Shown here piece after piece: positions 1 through 11,427 of a stretch of 64,000 nucleotides of DNA (the first letter of the stretch is position 1; each line of letters begins with the position of its first letter). This DNA comes from Thermothielavioides terrestris NRRL 8126. Its lineage: Eukaryota; Ascomycota; Sordariomycetes; Sordariales; Chaetomiaceae. The stretch covers positions 8,032,001 to 8,096,000 of the forward strand of contig NC_016458.1 of NCBI RefSeq assembly GCF_000226115.1, given 5' to 3'. Under the pieces are notes generated by a model. It made no database searches. It was not told where the DNA came from and worked only from the letters and a program-made list of their open reading frames with translations. The translations under genes were made by a program, and so were the position numbers.

Positions 1-1851
1 GAGGGAATCTGGGGAAGTGGGCACTATTCGCGTGTGTACAGGACCATAGGTCGTCGCCTGCATCGTTAGTTGAACTAGCTATCCGCACGTAACTACCGTG
101 TATGTGCTAGCCAGCCTCACCCTGGGTTGGTGAGGAGGGCTGAACATTGGCAGCCTGTTAACGTCACTTTGCCTCGCTCCTTTCCCAACTGTGCCTTGCA
201 TTAGGTGCCAAATCTTGGCCCTGTTGGGTGGGGATATCGGCCTTCCTAGGACCCCGGTCCACAGCTGTGCAACCTGAGTCGCAACCAATACGCCGTCATT
301 TGTTGGATTCTTGATAGGACCTGCCGTGATGAGGCCCTCGGCTGACGAGAGCGGCACGGCTCCTGCAGCGGTCGACTCGGGAATTGAGGGTCCGACTGGC
401 TCCGGTTGGGCTTCAATTAATGAGGTGCATTTGCGGTTGCCCTTTTGGGAGCAGAGCACAGCTGAAAGATCAGGGTTTTGGTGGCCGGGTTCTTTCTGAT
501 TCAGTCCAGTGTTCCCCGACCCGGCCCGCGGCCTCTCATGCCTAGTGTACGTCCATCGCGCCATGTGATCGGCGAAGTGGGAGACCTGATTAGGCGGACG
601 GTGGCCATCCTCTTCGGTGGGCAAGGAGCACCGGTGCCTGTATTTCGCCGAGACCACAGGAACCGGGCGAGCGACGACCCGGCCTTCAAGGTTTGCTCCG
701 AGATCCGAAGGTCCGTCTGGATTGGAGATACGGAGGGGGGGGGGGGGGTTTCGGACGAATCGAGGTGGGGTTGACGGGAGGACCGGCTTTGTGCATGCGG
801 AATCCCAGCTATACTACACTAGGGAATAAAAGCACTCAACGGGAATAACAACGGTAGGTAGTGTACCTGACGGATTACCCGCACCTTACCACAGTACTTT
901 GGGCCCCGGAGGTTCCGGCTGGAGATGCAGCATACGTTGCGCTTCACCGCAGCTGGGAATGGCTCGTTGTTGGGGCGGGATTGGATTTTCTTTCCTTCTG
1001 ACCCAATATCGAAACGGTCCTCGATGGAAACAGTTTGACCTTCGGGTACCACGGCGGAATCGAAGTTGTGTGCTGTTAACGTTTGACTGCGGAGGCACCG
1101 AGCCAAACCCCGGCGGACGATCTCCTGATAAGGACCCGGCGACTAGGATCTTGCCGTTGCCTTGCTTCACCTACCAATTAATTCGGCCGCCTGGCTGGGC
1201 AATCATTGACCTTCGTTGTTCTGGCCCGGACATCACATACCAGTTTCAGACTTACTGCGTACTGCGTAAGGTAGGAAGGAAGGAACCAAGCAAACGACTT
1301 CAGGGAGCGCCGCTGGCAGAGTGGGCAAGAGCTCCTGAACCAGCAGGGTCGCCGTCCGTTAACTGCGCAGCATCGTGCACGTGCCATGTGGGAGTGAGTT
1401 GCTTGTTCAGGGTGCCGCTCGGCGGCCCACAGCGGGCCTTCGTCTTGGCGCCAACCCCACATCCTCTGGCCCTGTTGGTGCGGCGCAGCCAATGATCGGC
1501 GTTCCTTTGCAATCGCTGTGGCCACCCCGCATTCCTCACATCGGGGCCGACATCGGCGGGGCCCAATCATCGGAGGCAGCTCTTCTTTCCACCCGAAGCC
1601 CTCCTCACCAGTTATAAGTTGGGGTAGAGCAGACCTCTTGTGTATCAACAGACTGAGGGGAGTGATTTCAAGGAGGCTCCATTCCATTCCGTCTCGGGCC
1701 CTTTTGGTTCTTTTGTCACGTTGAAGCCTTCTGCAGCACGCAGAACACCGCATCCACCGCTTTCACAGCAATTAGATAGTCCCCTCCTTCACTTCCTCGT
1801 CGTGTATTCCCGCTCCGTAATTCACCGCCAATTGACAATCGAGACATCAAA
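1..1851. other. Intergenic region upstream of LEU1
   Basis: No gene is supported here. Open frames on both strands overlap each other and lack family motifs or a credible exon structure. A run of about 14 G lies near 735-748. The last few hundred bases before 1852 should contain the LEU1 promoter and 5' UTR; I did not find a clear Leu3-type CCGGNNCCGG site by eye. Confidence 0.5.
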
Positions 1852-4375
1852 ATGCCGACCGCCGAGAGAGCACCCCAAACGCTCTACGACAAGGTCTTCC
1901 AGGCCCACATTGTCGACGAGAAGCTCGACGGCACCATCCTCCTGTACATCGACCGCCACCTCGTGCACGAGGTCACCTCACCAGTAGGCGCTCCGCAGGG
2001 CCTCGCAAGGCCTTCATCATAGGGCAATGGACCACCCGGTGCTAACGCGCAGCCATAGCAAGCTTTCGAGGGCCTCGAGGCCGCCGGCCGCAAGGTCAGG
2101 AGACCAGACTGCACGCTCGCCACAACAGACCATGTAAGTCTCTCGCTTTCTCTCTCTCTCTCTATCTCTCCCCGTTCGTTCCTTCGTGGCTGTGGACGAG
2201 ATGGGCTAACGGCATCGCTCTCAGAATGTCCCCACCACGTCCCGAAAAGCGCTCAAGAACATTGCGAGCTTCATCCAGGAGGATGAGTCCAGGACACAGT
2301 GTGTCACGCTCGAGGAGAATGTCAAGAAGTTCGGCATTACGTACTTCGGCCTGAGCGACAAGAGGCAAGGCATCGTCCACGTCATCGGCCCCGAGCAGGG
2401 CTTCACCCTCCCCGGCACCACCGTGGTCTGCGGCGACAGCCACACGTCGACCCATGGCGCCTTTGGTGCGCTCGCTTTCGGCATCGGCACCTCCGAGGTT
2501 GAACACGTGCTTGCCACCCAGTGCCTGATCACGAAGCGCAGCAAAAACATGAGGGTACAAGTCGACGGCGAGCTGGCCCCCGGCGTCAGCTCCAAGGATG
2601 TGATTCTGCACGTCATCGGCAAGGTCGGCACGGCCGGCGGCACGGGCGCCGTGATCGAGTACTGCGGCTCCGTCATCCGCTCGCTCAGCATGGAGGCTCG
2701 CATGTCCATCTGCAACATGTCGATCGAGGCCGGCGCGAGGGCGGGCATGGTGGCTCCTGACGAGGTCACCTTCGAGTACCTCAAGGGCCGCCCCCTGGCC
2801 CCCAAGTACGGCTCCGAGGAGTGGAACAAGGCCGTCGCTTACTGGAAGTCGCTGCAGTCCGATCCCGACGCCAAGTACGACATTGACGTCTTCATCGACG
2901 CCAAGGATATCGTTCCGACCGTGACCTGGGGCACCAGCCCCGAGGACGTCGTGCCCATCACCGGCGTGGTGCCCGACCCCGAGACCTTCCCCACCGAGAC
3001 CAAGAGGGCCGGCGGCCGCCGGATGCTCGAGTACATGGGCCTCGTCCCCGGGACGCCGATGGAGGAGATCGTGATCGACAAGGTCTTCATCGGCTCCTGC
3101 ACGAACTCCCGGATCGAGGATCTCCGCGCCGCCGCTCAAGTCGTCAAGGGCAGGAAGGTCGCGTCCAACGTCAAGCGCGCCATGATCGTGCCGGGATCCG
3201 GCCTCGTCAAGGAGCAGGCCGAGAAGGAGGGTCTTGACAAGATCTTCATCGACGCCGGGTTCGAGTGGCGGGAGGCCGGCTGCAGCATGTGCCTGGGCAT
3301 GAATCCCGACATCCTGTCGCCCAAGGAGCGGTGCGCCAGCACCAGCAACCGGAACTTCGAGGGCCGCCAGGGTGCTCAGGGCCGCACTCACCTCATGTCC
3401 CCCGTCATGGCCGCGGCTGCGGCCATCGTGGGCAAGCTCGCCGACGTGAGGAAACTGGCCAAGTACAACGGCAGCCCGCACATCGAGGCGGCCATCGCGC
3501 CCGAGCCGACGACCGAGAAGGCGCACGCCGACGAGCGCATTGAGACCGACGACCACGAGAAGGAGGCCCTGGCGGACCAGCCCGAGGACCAGTCGCCCCA
3601 GATCAACACGTCGGTGGTGCGGAGCGGGGCGGCGGCGGCGGGCGCCGCGGGCGGCCTGCCCAAGTTCACGGTGCTCAAGGGGATCGCGGCGCCGATGGAG
3701 AAAGCCAACATCGACACGGATGCCATCATCCCCAAGCAGTTCCTCAAGACAATCAAGCGCACGGGCCTGGGCAGCGCGCTCTTCTACGAGATGCGCTACC
3801 TCGAGCCCGGCGTCGAGAACCCGGACTTCGTCCTCAACCGCGAGCCGTACCGCCGGGCCAAGATCATCGTCTGCACGGGCGCCAACTTTGGCTGCGGCTC
3901 GTCGCGCGAGCACGCGCCCTGGGCGCTCCGCGACTTCGGCGTCCTGAGCGTGATCGCGCCGTCGTTTGCCGACATCTTCTTCAACAACTCGTTCAAGAAC
4001 GGCATGCTGCCGATCGTCATCCCGAACAAGGACGACCTCGAGCGCGTGCACGCCGAGGCCGTCGCCGGCCGCGAGGTCGAGATCGACCTGCCCAACCAGC
4101 TCGTCAAGGACGAGAAGGGCAACACGCTGTGCTCGTTCGACGTCGACGAGTTCCGCAAGCACTGCCTCATCAACGGCCTCGACGACATCGGCCTGACCAT
4201 GCAGCTCGAGGACAAGATCGCCGAGTTCGAGCGCAAGATGACCCTCGAGACCCCCTGGCTCGACGGCAAGGGCTATCTCAAGCGCAAGGGCATGGGCGGC
4301 CAGCTCGCCGTCAAGGCCGCGCCCGTGCCCAAGACGAATCGCGGCGATGTCAAGACGGAGCCGCTGGAGTGGTGA
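1852..4375 (+). CDS. LEU1: 3-isopropylmalate dehydratase (isopropylmalate isomerase)
   Basis: This enzyme interconverts 2- and 3-isopropylmalate in leucine biosynthesis. Three exons, 1852-1983, 2059-2133 and 2225-4375, are joined by GT-AG introns of 75 and 91 bp and give 785 residues, the usual length for the fungal fused enzyme. The N-terminal aconitase domain carries the [4Fe-4S] ligands, Cys361 in GSCTNS plus Cys422 and Cys425 in CSMC, and the substrate-binding [10 protein letters not shown] stretch. After an Ala/Gly-rich linker near 3600-3660, the C-terminal swivel domain carries [11 protein letters not shown]. Fungi fuse the two subunits that bacteria encode as LeuC and LeuD. The start is the ATG that opens exon 1 in frame with [16 protein letters not shown], the expected N-terminus. 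The JmjC gene downstream is convergent, 298 bp away. Confidence 0.96.
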
Positions 4376-4673
4376 AGGGGCCTGGATGGCTGTTGAAACT
4401 GCGGAGGATGGGAGGCGCGGGTTGCGCCATGTGTTGTGATATTTGGGATCATGACGTCCGTGCTGCGTTGCGTTGATGAGGGCCCGCTAGGCGACGGTCC
4501 ATTTGGTTGCGCAATCTCTTGCTGGTTTGGCAGAGAAAGACACAATGACTTTGCATGCGGGGGGATTTGCGAGTGGAATAAAAGTTGACGTCGTTGTTCT
4601 TTTCTTTTTCGTTTTCAGTTTTGGCCATCCGTCGCCATTGCTGTGAGGAGTGATATGAACCACGCCGTGTCCC
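4376..4673. other. Convergent 3' region between LEU1 and JmjC gene
   Basis: This is a short spacer between the two stop codons. It must hold both 3' UTRs. No further gene is visible. Confidence 0.5.
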
Positions 4674-6389
4674 TCAGTTCCACCAGAAACTCACACTGAA
4701 ACTGACGCTCAGCCCCCTCACATAATGCCACCACCCGACCGGTATGTACAGCACGTCGCCCTCGTTCAGGATACAGTCGAGGTACTCGATTTTTCTGAAC
4801 TCGGCCTCCCACCCCTCCTCTTCTCCTCCTCCTCCCTCTCCTCGTTTCCTGCCCCCATTGAAATGTCCCTCTTCACTCATCCCCTCCCCCTCCCCCTCCG
4901 CTTCCTCACTACCTCCCGAAGCCGAAGCCGAAGCCGAAGCCGGCTCGTCCCACCCCTCCAGAACACCCACGTCCACCCGGCTAGTATTCCCCATCTCCAC
5001 CCCGCCCGCCTCCCGCCCGCGCGCCCGCATCCGCGCGCCCCCCGCCCACGCCGGGTACAGCCGCACGTACTTGCGCCCGACCACCTGCGCCAGCAGGTTG
5101 TGGTACGGGTCCGTGTGCAGCGGCGTGATGGTCCCCGGCGGGCCCAGCCACGCGTTGACTAGCGGCGCCGCCAGCGGCGGCTGCTCCTCCGGCTGGTTGC
5201 TAGATGATCCGTTTGTTGCTGTTGGGTCGGCTGTGGTTGCTGTTGGGTGTGGTGGCGGCACGGTGAACAGGTGGTCTGGGTACGGGTAGATGTCGGCGTT
5301 CAGGGCGGGGAGGTGGGTGAGCAGCGGGTGCTGCGCGAGGTAGCCAGTCTTTCTGTCTTTCTTCTCCGCCTCCTTCTCCTCCTCCTCGCTGGCGGTGTCG
5401 GGCGAGGTGGCGTTGATGATGTGGTTGGCCAGGAAGTCGCCGAAGCGGAGCAGCTGCTGGCCCCAGCCGGCGTCGACGTAGCTGCGCCCCAGCTCGACGG
5501 GCACCAGCCGCCGCCCGCCGAAGGTGCGCGAGAGCAGGTAGGCCGGCTTGCGCCACGGGCGGGTCGTGCGCGCCGGCCACGCGTCGGTCAGCCCCGTGAT
5601 GATCAGCGGAAGCGGGCCCGGGTTGCCCGGCTGCGGGCTGCTCATGTACGCTTGGAAGTCCTCGACTGGCATGTCGTGCACGCGCTGGACTGGGCGCGTC
5701 ACGGGCGGGGTGAAGGGCTCGTGGGTGGAGAAGGAGGGCGTGTCGTCCCAGGGGTTGTTGGCGGGTGGTGACGGTTCGCCGCCGGTTGTCGTCTTGGGTC
5801 GTTTGGATGGTCTCTCGACGACGGCGGGTTCTGACGAGGATGCTGCTGGTGCCCCGGCTGGGGATCTCGCGTGCCAGACCTCCTCGAGCAGCGCAAAGGC
5901 CTTGTCGATCCACGGCCGTCCCCTCCGCTCCCCGGCGGCGCCGGCAAGGATGAGCGCAAGATCCAGCGTCTTGATCATCTCGTCCAGCTCTGCCTCGGCG
6001 GCTGCGCTGTCGCCTGCGGTGGGCCAGGAAGAGTACAGCAGGGCGAACTTGAGGATGCTCGCGTCCGTGTACAGCTGCCGCCAGCAGGTGGGCAGCTCCT
6101 TGAACAGGTAGGCGTAGAACTTGGCATACGACGTCTCTCGGATGTCGTCCAGCCGTCTCAACAGCAGTGTCTTGGCCCTTTGGTGCTCTTCCTCCCCAGA
6201 TGACGAGGTGGCATCGGCAAGTCTGAGCAGCTGCGTGGCCTGCCGCTGGAGCAGCCGCACCAGGGGCTCGCCGCAGCCTGCCAGGCCCGCGGTGCTGGTG
6301 TCGTCTTCCAGGACGGCGGCGCACTCCGACACAATTTGCTCGGCTGCGGACTGGCATTGCGCCTTCAGTTGGGCATGTGCAGCCGCCAT
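4674..6389 (-). CDS. JmjC/cupin-8 domain protein (KDM8/JMJD5-like)
   Basis: Single exon, 571 residues. The C-terminal half is a JmjC-type double-stranded beta-helix of Fe(II)/2-oxoglutarate dioxygenases. The iron-binding HxD is His425-Thr-Asp427 (in LHTDPYHN) and the distal His is His555 (in GWWHYVRG). [15 protein letters not shown] stretch and a [10 protein letters not shown] stretch frame the core as in JMJD5-like hydroxylases. An acidic, Gly/Glu/Ser-rich low-complexity insert (roughly residues 484-526, with an SASASAS run) separates the metal ligands and is unusually long. The N-terminal ~230 residues are helical and of unknown role. By family it is probably a protein hydroxylase or demethylase; the substrate cannot be read from sequence. 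Confidence 0.85.
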   Translation of the reverse strand: MAAAHAQLKAQCQSAAEQIVSECAAVLEDDTSTAGLAGCGEPLVRLLQRQATQLLRLADATSSSGEEEHQRAKTLLLRRLDDIRETSYAKFYAYLFKELPTCWRQLYTDASILKFALLYSSWPTAGDSAAAEAELDEMIKTLDLALILAGAAGERRGRPWIDKAFALLEEVWHARSPAGAPAASSSEPAVVERPSKRPKTTTGGEPSPPANNPWDDTPSFSTHEPFTPPVTRPVQRVHDMPVEDFQAYMSSPQPGNPGPLPLIITGLTDAWPARTTRPWRKPAYLLSRTFGGRRLVPVELGRSYVDAGWGQQLLRFGDFLANHIINATSPDTASEEEEKEAEKKDRKTGYLAQHPLLTHLPALNADIYPYPDHLFTVPPPHPTATTADPTATNGSSSNQPEEQPPLAAPLVNAWLGPPGTITPLHTDPYHNLLAQVVGRKYVRLYPAWAGGARMRARGREAGGVEMGNTSRVDVGVLEGWDEPASASASASGGSEEAEGEGEGMSEEGHFNGGRKRGEGGGGEEEGWEAEFRKIEYLDCILNEGDVLYIPVGWWHYVRGLSVSFSVSFWWN

Positions 6390-7942
6390 TTTCCTATATT
6401 CACCCTCCTCAGGGCGCCGTTTCGGAAGTATAAAATGCCCCTGCTCTCAGGTTTAAGAACCACCGGTTGGAGACTGCTTAGGTCCAGAAACTCACTGCAG
6501 AAAGCCCTTGTAACCCGGCACAGCCAGTCCAGGTTTAGCTTGGAAATGAGGTTGTATCTCGAACAGCTGCCGTTGTTGCGGGTTGAAGAGCCAGCCAACT
6601 TACACTGAGTGGACAGCCTCGTTGAAGGATAGGTGGTGTGAGGTGCTTGCGTGGGCAACTTAGCATGTTTCCAGCGTTCACTAGTTAGCGTTTGCTAGTG
6701 GGCCATCAGCGCCACGCCTTTGCTTGCTCCATTACGGCTGGGCGCCTGCTAAGAGCACTGCTTCGGGCACCATAGATGCCAAAACCAACCATACCATCGA
6801 CGTCTTCTAATCTGACTTTATTCTTTCATGATTTAAAAGCTCCCGGCATTAGGGATAGAAAGTTGCTGAACATTGCTCCTGAAAATTGGTGTCCGCACCG
6901 ATGCCCCTGTTCGCGTTGCCCTCTTCGGGCAGCTGGATTCATGAAGTGATAATCGGCACCTCTCACGAACCAACTCAATGGCAAAAAGCTATGGATAGGT
7001 AATACTCCACGATCTGTTTCCCCGGGATGTGAAACTGTTGAAACGGTCCAAATAGGAACCCAGCCGACTTTTGCTTCAACGGCTGACAGGTCAGGCAGTC
7101 TCGCAGCAGGTAAATACCTTAGGTATCCTACATGAAACCCTTCAAACTCGTATCCGAGCGGACCGTTGAACTGCAACCGTGTGTCAGGAAAACGTAAAGT
7201 CGGTGCGGGCGATGCAGTCCTCCCAAGCACGCAGGCCAATCAACACCCTCCCGGAGCCGAGTCCGGCATGCCGGAGGTCGGGACGCGGGGGCCGATGCTT
7301 ATTTCCGCCTCGCACCACTTGCCCGGCAGTGCTCAACAGTTACCTACCCCGCCGAGCACAATAAGACGGCCTCGCGTCTGCAATCCATGAACCACACCTC
7401 CCCAAAAGAGAGAGAGAGTCCAGTCCCTTCAGCCACCACCCCGCATCCCCGCCCTCTCGGTGTCCTTTACCGGTGAGCAGATAATGCAGTAAACGAGCGA
7501 ATCATGCTCAGCGGAGCGAGTCCCTTCCCACCTGATTTCACCCTGGAGCGGCCGCTCCGGGCTGGCCAGACGTTGCAGCTGCATGTGCAGCTGCAGTGAA
7601 GTCCCAAAGGGGCTTGAACTTCGGCCGGTAAGCGTGATCGTGCATGGGCGAACCTCGATTCTCGGCAAATGTGAATTGCGCAAAGAAAAAAGCCGAGCCG
7701 AGCGGGATCTGCTTGGTTTCGTCCCGAGGGGTCGGAGGGGGAGGGAGCCGGGGGAGTGTTGCTTTTTCGGCTCACCGTTGCGGGTCCCTTCGCGCGCACA
7801 TTTGTTGCAGGTTGCTTTTCTTTTCCTTTCCTTTTTTAATTCTCTTCCCGTGCTTGCCGGCCCGCTGGTGTTGTCACCGAGCGAACCTTGTGACCTTGGG
7901 TGAGAGAGGGGGGAGAGGAGGGGAGAGAGCGAACGCTCTAAC
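6390..7942. other. Intergenic region
   Basis: The 5' flank of the JmjC gene and the 3' flank of the methyltransferase gene. Frames of up to 180 codons on either strand have no recognisable motif, so I call no gene. Nothing repetitive was seen. Confidence 0.45.
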
Positions 7943-9185
7943 TCAAGCGGCCGGCTTTTGGGCCCAGACAAAATGGATCGGCATATAGGCGTGGATCCGC
8001 CTGTTGCTCACGGCAGCCTTGACGTCCCTCAGCACGCTCCCGATCTCTTCCTTCTCGTAGCCCGCTTCGACGAGCGGGCGCGCGGCCATGGCACCGAAAA
8101 AGTCCATGAGGATCTCGCGGAAGTAGCCGCCAAGCAGCCGCAGATGCGGGTCGCGCGCCCATTCGCCCAGCGGCATGTGGAACACTTTCCGTTCTACGTT
8201 GACAAAACCCAGGCTCTCCAGCAGTGAGGGGAGACGCTCGAGGACGTTGATGTCGAATCCGTACTTGTTCCGCAGCACGGGCTTGAACATGGCGATGAAC
8301 TTGATAACGGGGTAGTTCGGCGGAATCGTATCGTCGTCTGACGACACATACGGCAGTATATCCTGCACTTCGACCCAGCCGCCCGGCTTGAGGTTTCTGT
8401 GGTAATCCGCGGTTAGTACACTAGGGACGGGGATCAACATGAGCCCCTCTGGGTGGCGCGGGAGCGAGCTCACTGGAAGACCTTCCGGAAGAGCCCGGTG
8501 TTGTCCTTGAGCAGTGTGTTGACGAAGCGGAAGTGAATGAAATCATAGTCTCTCTCGTGAACCCACTCGTCCTCGATGTCGTCGACGATAAACTCGACAT
8601 TGGGCGGGATCCAGTGCGGCTGGATGGGGCTCAGATCCACGCCCGTGACCTTGGCGCTGGGGAAGGTCTCGCCAACTGCGGCGAGTCAGTTTATGGCTTC
8701 TCTTTGCTTCTCCCCCTCCTTCCGTGGACTTGGCTGTCTAGGTACGTACCCTCGATGGCCCACTCTCCAAAGCCGGTGCCTAGGTCGATGATCTTCTGCG
8801 GGCTGTTACCGATCGGTGCCAGGTACAACTTCCCACCGAGAAGGTCCTTCAGCATCGTATGCCGTAGCGACTCCCTCTTGTACTCCTCCTCGTCATTCGG
8901 CACGGGGTATCTCCCGTACCGGAAGGCGTGATAGCGTCTGGGACACGGCTCAGCCGGTGACCGCTCGCATAGCACAGAGAGGGAGCGCCCGGGAACATAC
9001 CTTCCATACTCCCACACATGGCCGCTAACACTCGATGTCAGAGAGCCAAATGTGGTTTCCTCCTCGGCTGGGTCGTAGTCAGAGGTGACCTCGCGCGCCC
9101 GCTCGGGCACATCCTCATCTCCGAGCGGCTCGATGATGCCGTCTTCCTCCATCCCGGCCGGCGAGCTGTCCGCCGCGTCATGCAT
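7943..9185 (-). CDS. LaeA-like SAM-dependent methyltransferase
   Basis: Four exons, reading 9185-9001, 8937-8750, 8675-8474 and 8396-7943, are separated by GT-AG introns of 63, 74 and 77 bp. They join in frame to 342 residues. Motif I of class I methyltransferases is IIDLGTGFGEWAIE (about residues 112-125), followed by VTGVDLSPIQP and FRFVNTLLKD and then the NLKPGGWVEVQD strand. This order is typical of the large fungal LaeA/TAM family. The acidic N-terminus (DEDVPERAREV, SDYDPAEEE) is also typical. Members range from global regulators of secondary metabolism to enzymes of unknown substrate. No biosynthetic cluster surrounds this copy, so I do not assign it as LaeA itself. Confidence 0.88.
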
Positions 9186-11427
9186 TCACGGAAGCAGGCG
9201 ACCTTCAACCGCGGTCCCCTTGCGTCTGACTGATGGACACAGTGGCAAAAGAAGGTGTGTGGGCCAAGGGCATGTCTCGGCCTTGGCTGGACGAGGACAC
9301 CGCTGTGCTCAACTACACGCAAGCGAGCAAAAACGAGGGAGCTGAGGGCAGAGCACAGGCAAGTGATGCTTGGGGAACAAAAGTGGAAGATGAGGGATAT
9401 CTAAGCGACCCTTCCGGCGAGGGATCGATAGACGCACGCGAAGTGGTACACTCGGCGGGGTCTCGCCGCTGCCGCTGGAAGAAATTGGCAGCAGAGCGTA
9501 GTATTTAGACAATTGATGGCGGCCTTGTGAAGCAGAACAGATGAGCTCCGTCGAGCCCGGAACAAGTTACCGGTCATGGTTGAGAGGGAAATAGGAGAGA
9601 GCAAGTCAAGCCACCTAGCCCGAAACGAGCTAAATCTGCACCACTCTGGCCTTGCCGAGACGTGGAACGACGGAATCGACCAGCTTTCCGCCAGACGCAA
9701 CAGCGAGCTTGGGGAGCACCTCGCCGGGTCCCTGGGCCCGGAGGGATAGGAGTCGAGTGGAGCGGTGGATAGCTTGGTAGGTACAGTAGGTCGAGGGAGC
9801 CGAGCCAATCACGGACCGACAGCTGCTGCACCAACGGGAGATGGTGGCATCTTGTGCAGCATGGCTGCAAACGAAGAGAACGCCAGCTATGCATCTCGAC
9901 CCTCTGCTGGGAACCCTGCCACAAGGTACCAACCAAGCGGGTGGGTGCAGGTCCGCGGGTGGTTCGTCCGCCCAGGCCACCAAACCTCTCGGTGCGGGCC
10001 CGCTGCGTGCGGGGGGGGCTTCTTCGGGAAGGGGGGGGGAAGCCCAACCACAGCGCTGGGTCTTTGGAAGCAAGTCGAGGGCAGCCAACAAAGCCCGCGG
10101 CGTTACCAGTTACCAGAGTGTCGGTAAGGGGCCCGCCAAGGCGAAACAGCGCAAACAAGTACTCGGGTAGACTTCAAGGTTGCTTCCTTCTCGCTCCGGC
10201 ATGCCGGCTGGATGCTGGCATGTGGTACATTACCTGACAAAACCTTCCACACTAGGCAATGGAGGGGAGGAACATGTGGGCAGGGAGAAATGAAAATGAG
10301 AAGATCAGAGGATCCATGGGCATGGTTGCAACACTGCACACCCCCCTCGCATCGCACCCACCGCGCACCTCGGGGCGAGAGGAGACACGACGAAACCGAG
10401 GCCGGGAAGAACCCCGCTGCTGCCGCGCAAGGACTGGCTGGTAAAGGCAGGGCATTTTCTTCTCGAAGCAGCGTGGCTGCTGCGCTGGCTGCTGCGCTGG
10501 CTGGGTGACACTGAGACACCGAGAGAAGGCCGGAAGACGGAAACAGAACGGGTTTTCCCGCGCTCCCGCTTCTTCCAGAGCGTCAGAAGCGGCAGGTGCC
10601 CGGAGCTTTTGGAAGGAACCGGCCCGGCTGGAGCTTGGCTGCAGATTGCATCAAAATCAACCCATCAGGAAAACCCGAAGAGGCGGTCAAGCAGCTTGCG
10701 TAAAAGAGGGGCAGAATCAAAGAGTCGTGCGTGTCCATAAGTTTGGGCTGGCTTTGGTGAGGTGCGGAATCAATCGGGGCCTGTTGCGGAACAGGGGAAC
10801 AGTCGGCAGTGGGCAGCACCAAGCCAAGCACCGCAGGCAGCAGGCAGGCCGGCCTAGGTGGGTCCAGTCTTGGCTTGACCTGCGTGGCTCGTGCACCATG
10901 ACGGCGCAAACTGGGGGCGCAAAATTACAGTGCCGCATGCGTTCCCGTACGTTGTCCCGCACGTTATCCCGCCCCACGTCGCGTCGTCCCGAACCGCGTC
11001 TGGCGTGTGCGTGTTTGCCATGGATTGTCCAGTGTAAGGTAAGTCTCGCTCGGCCTGCCTGGCTCCGTAAACACCACACAGCACTGGATTCCGCGCCCGA
11101 TCCCAACCCGCCCAACTTGCCCTACTGTGGGTGGACGCTTGATACAACTCGGCACGCACGTTGCACCTTAACGCAGACCAATTATTTCTAATCTTCCACA
11201 TTATCCTCAATTGGCCTCCCACAAGCACAGATCCGTCGCGTGCCGCCCTCCCGTCGCTCGCGATCCCAACCGACCAGTTCTCCCCTCCCCGCGACGACAA
11301 GTCGACATTCGCAGCAGCGCCGGCCAAACCCAACGGACACCTGCCCCAACCGCCCCCATGAGTCCCCGCAACCCGCCGCATCTCTAAATCAACACCTAGA
11401 TTATTTTACCCTCCTTACAACAACACC
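9186..11427. other. 2.2-kb intergenic region (divergent promoters)
   Basis: This region lies between the divergent methyltransferase and CDC45 genes. I see no exon with family motifs. A short CTGCTGCGCTGG tandem repeat lies near 10470-10504. A non-coding RNA cannot be excluded. Confidence 0.45.

Noticed and set aside
899..1495. 198-codon frame upstream of LEU1
   Set aside because: No family motif, unlikely residue composition, and overlapping antisense frames of similar length.
2162..4162. 666-codon antisense frame
   Set aside because: Shadow of LEU1 exon 3 caused by GC-biased third positions; no motifs of its own.
7943..9185. Secondary-metabolite cluster marked by LaeA
   Set aside because: The methyltransferase is LaeA-like, but its neighbours are housekeeping genes and no synthase or synthetase is present.
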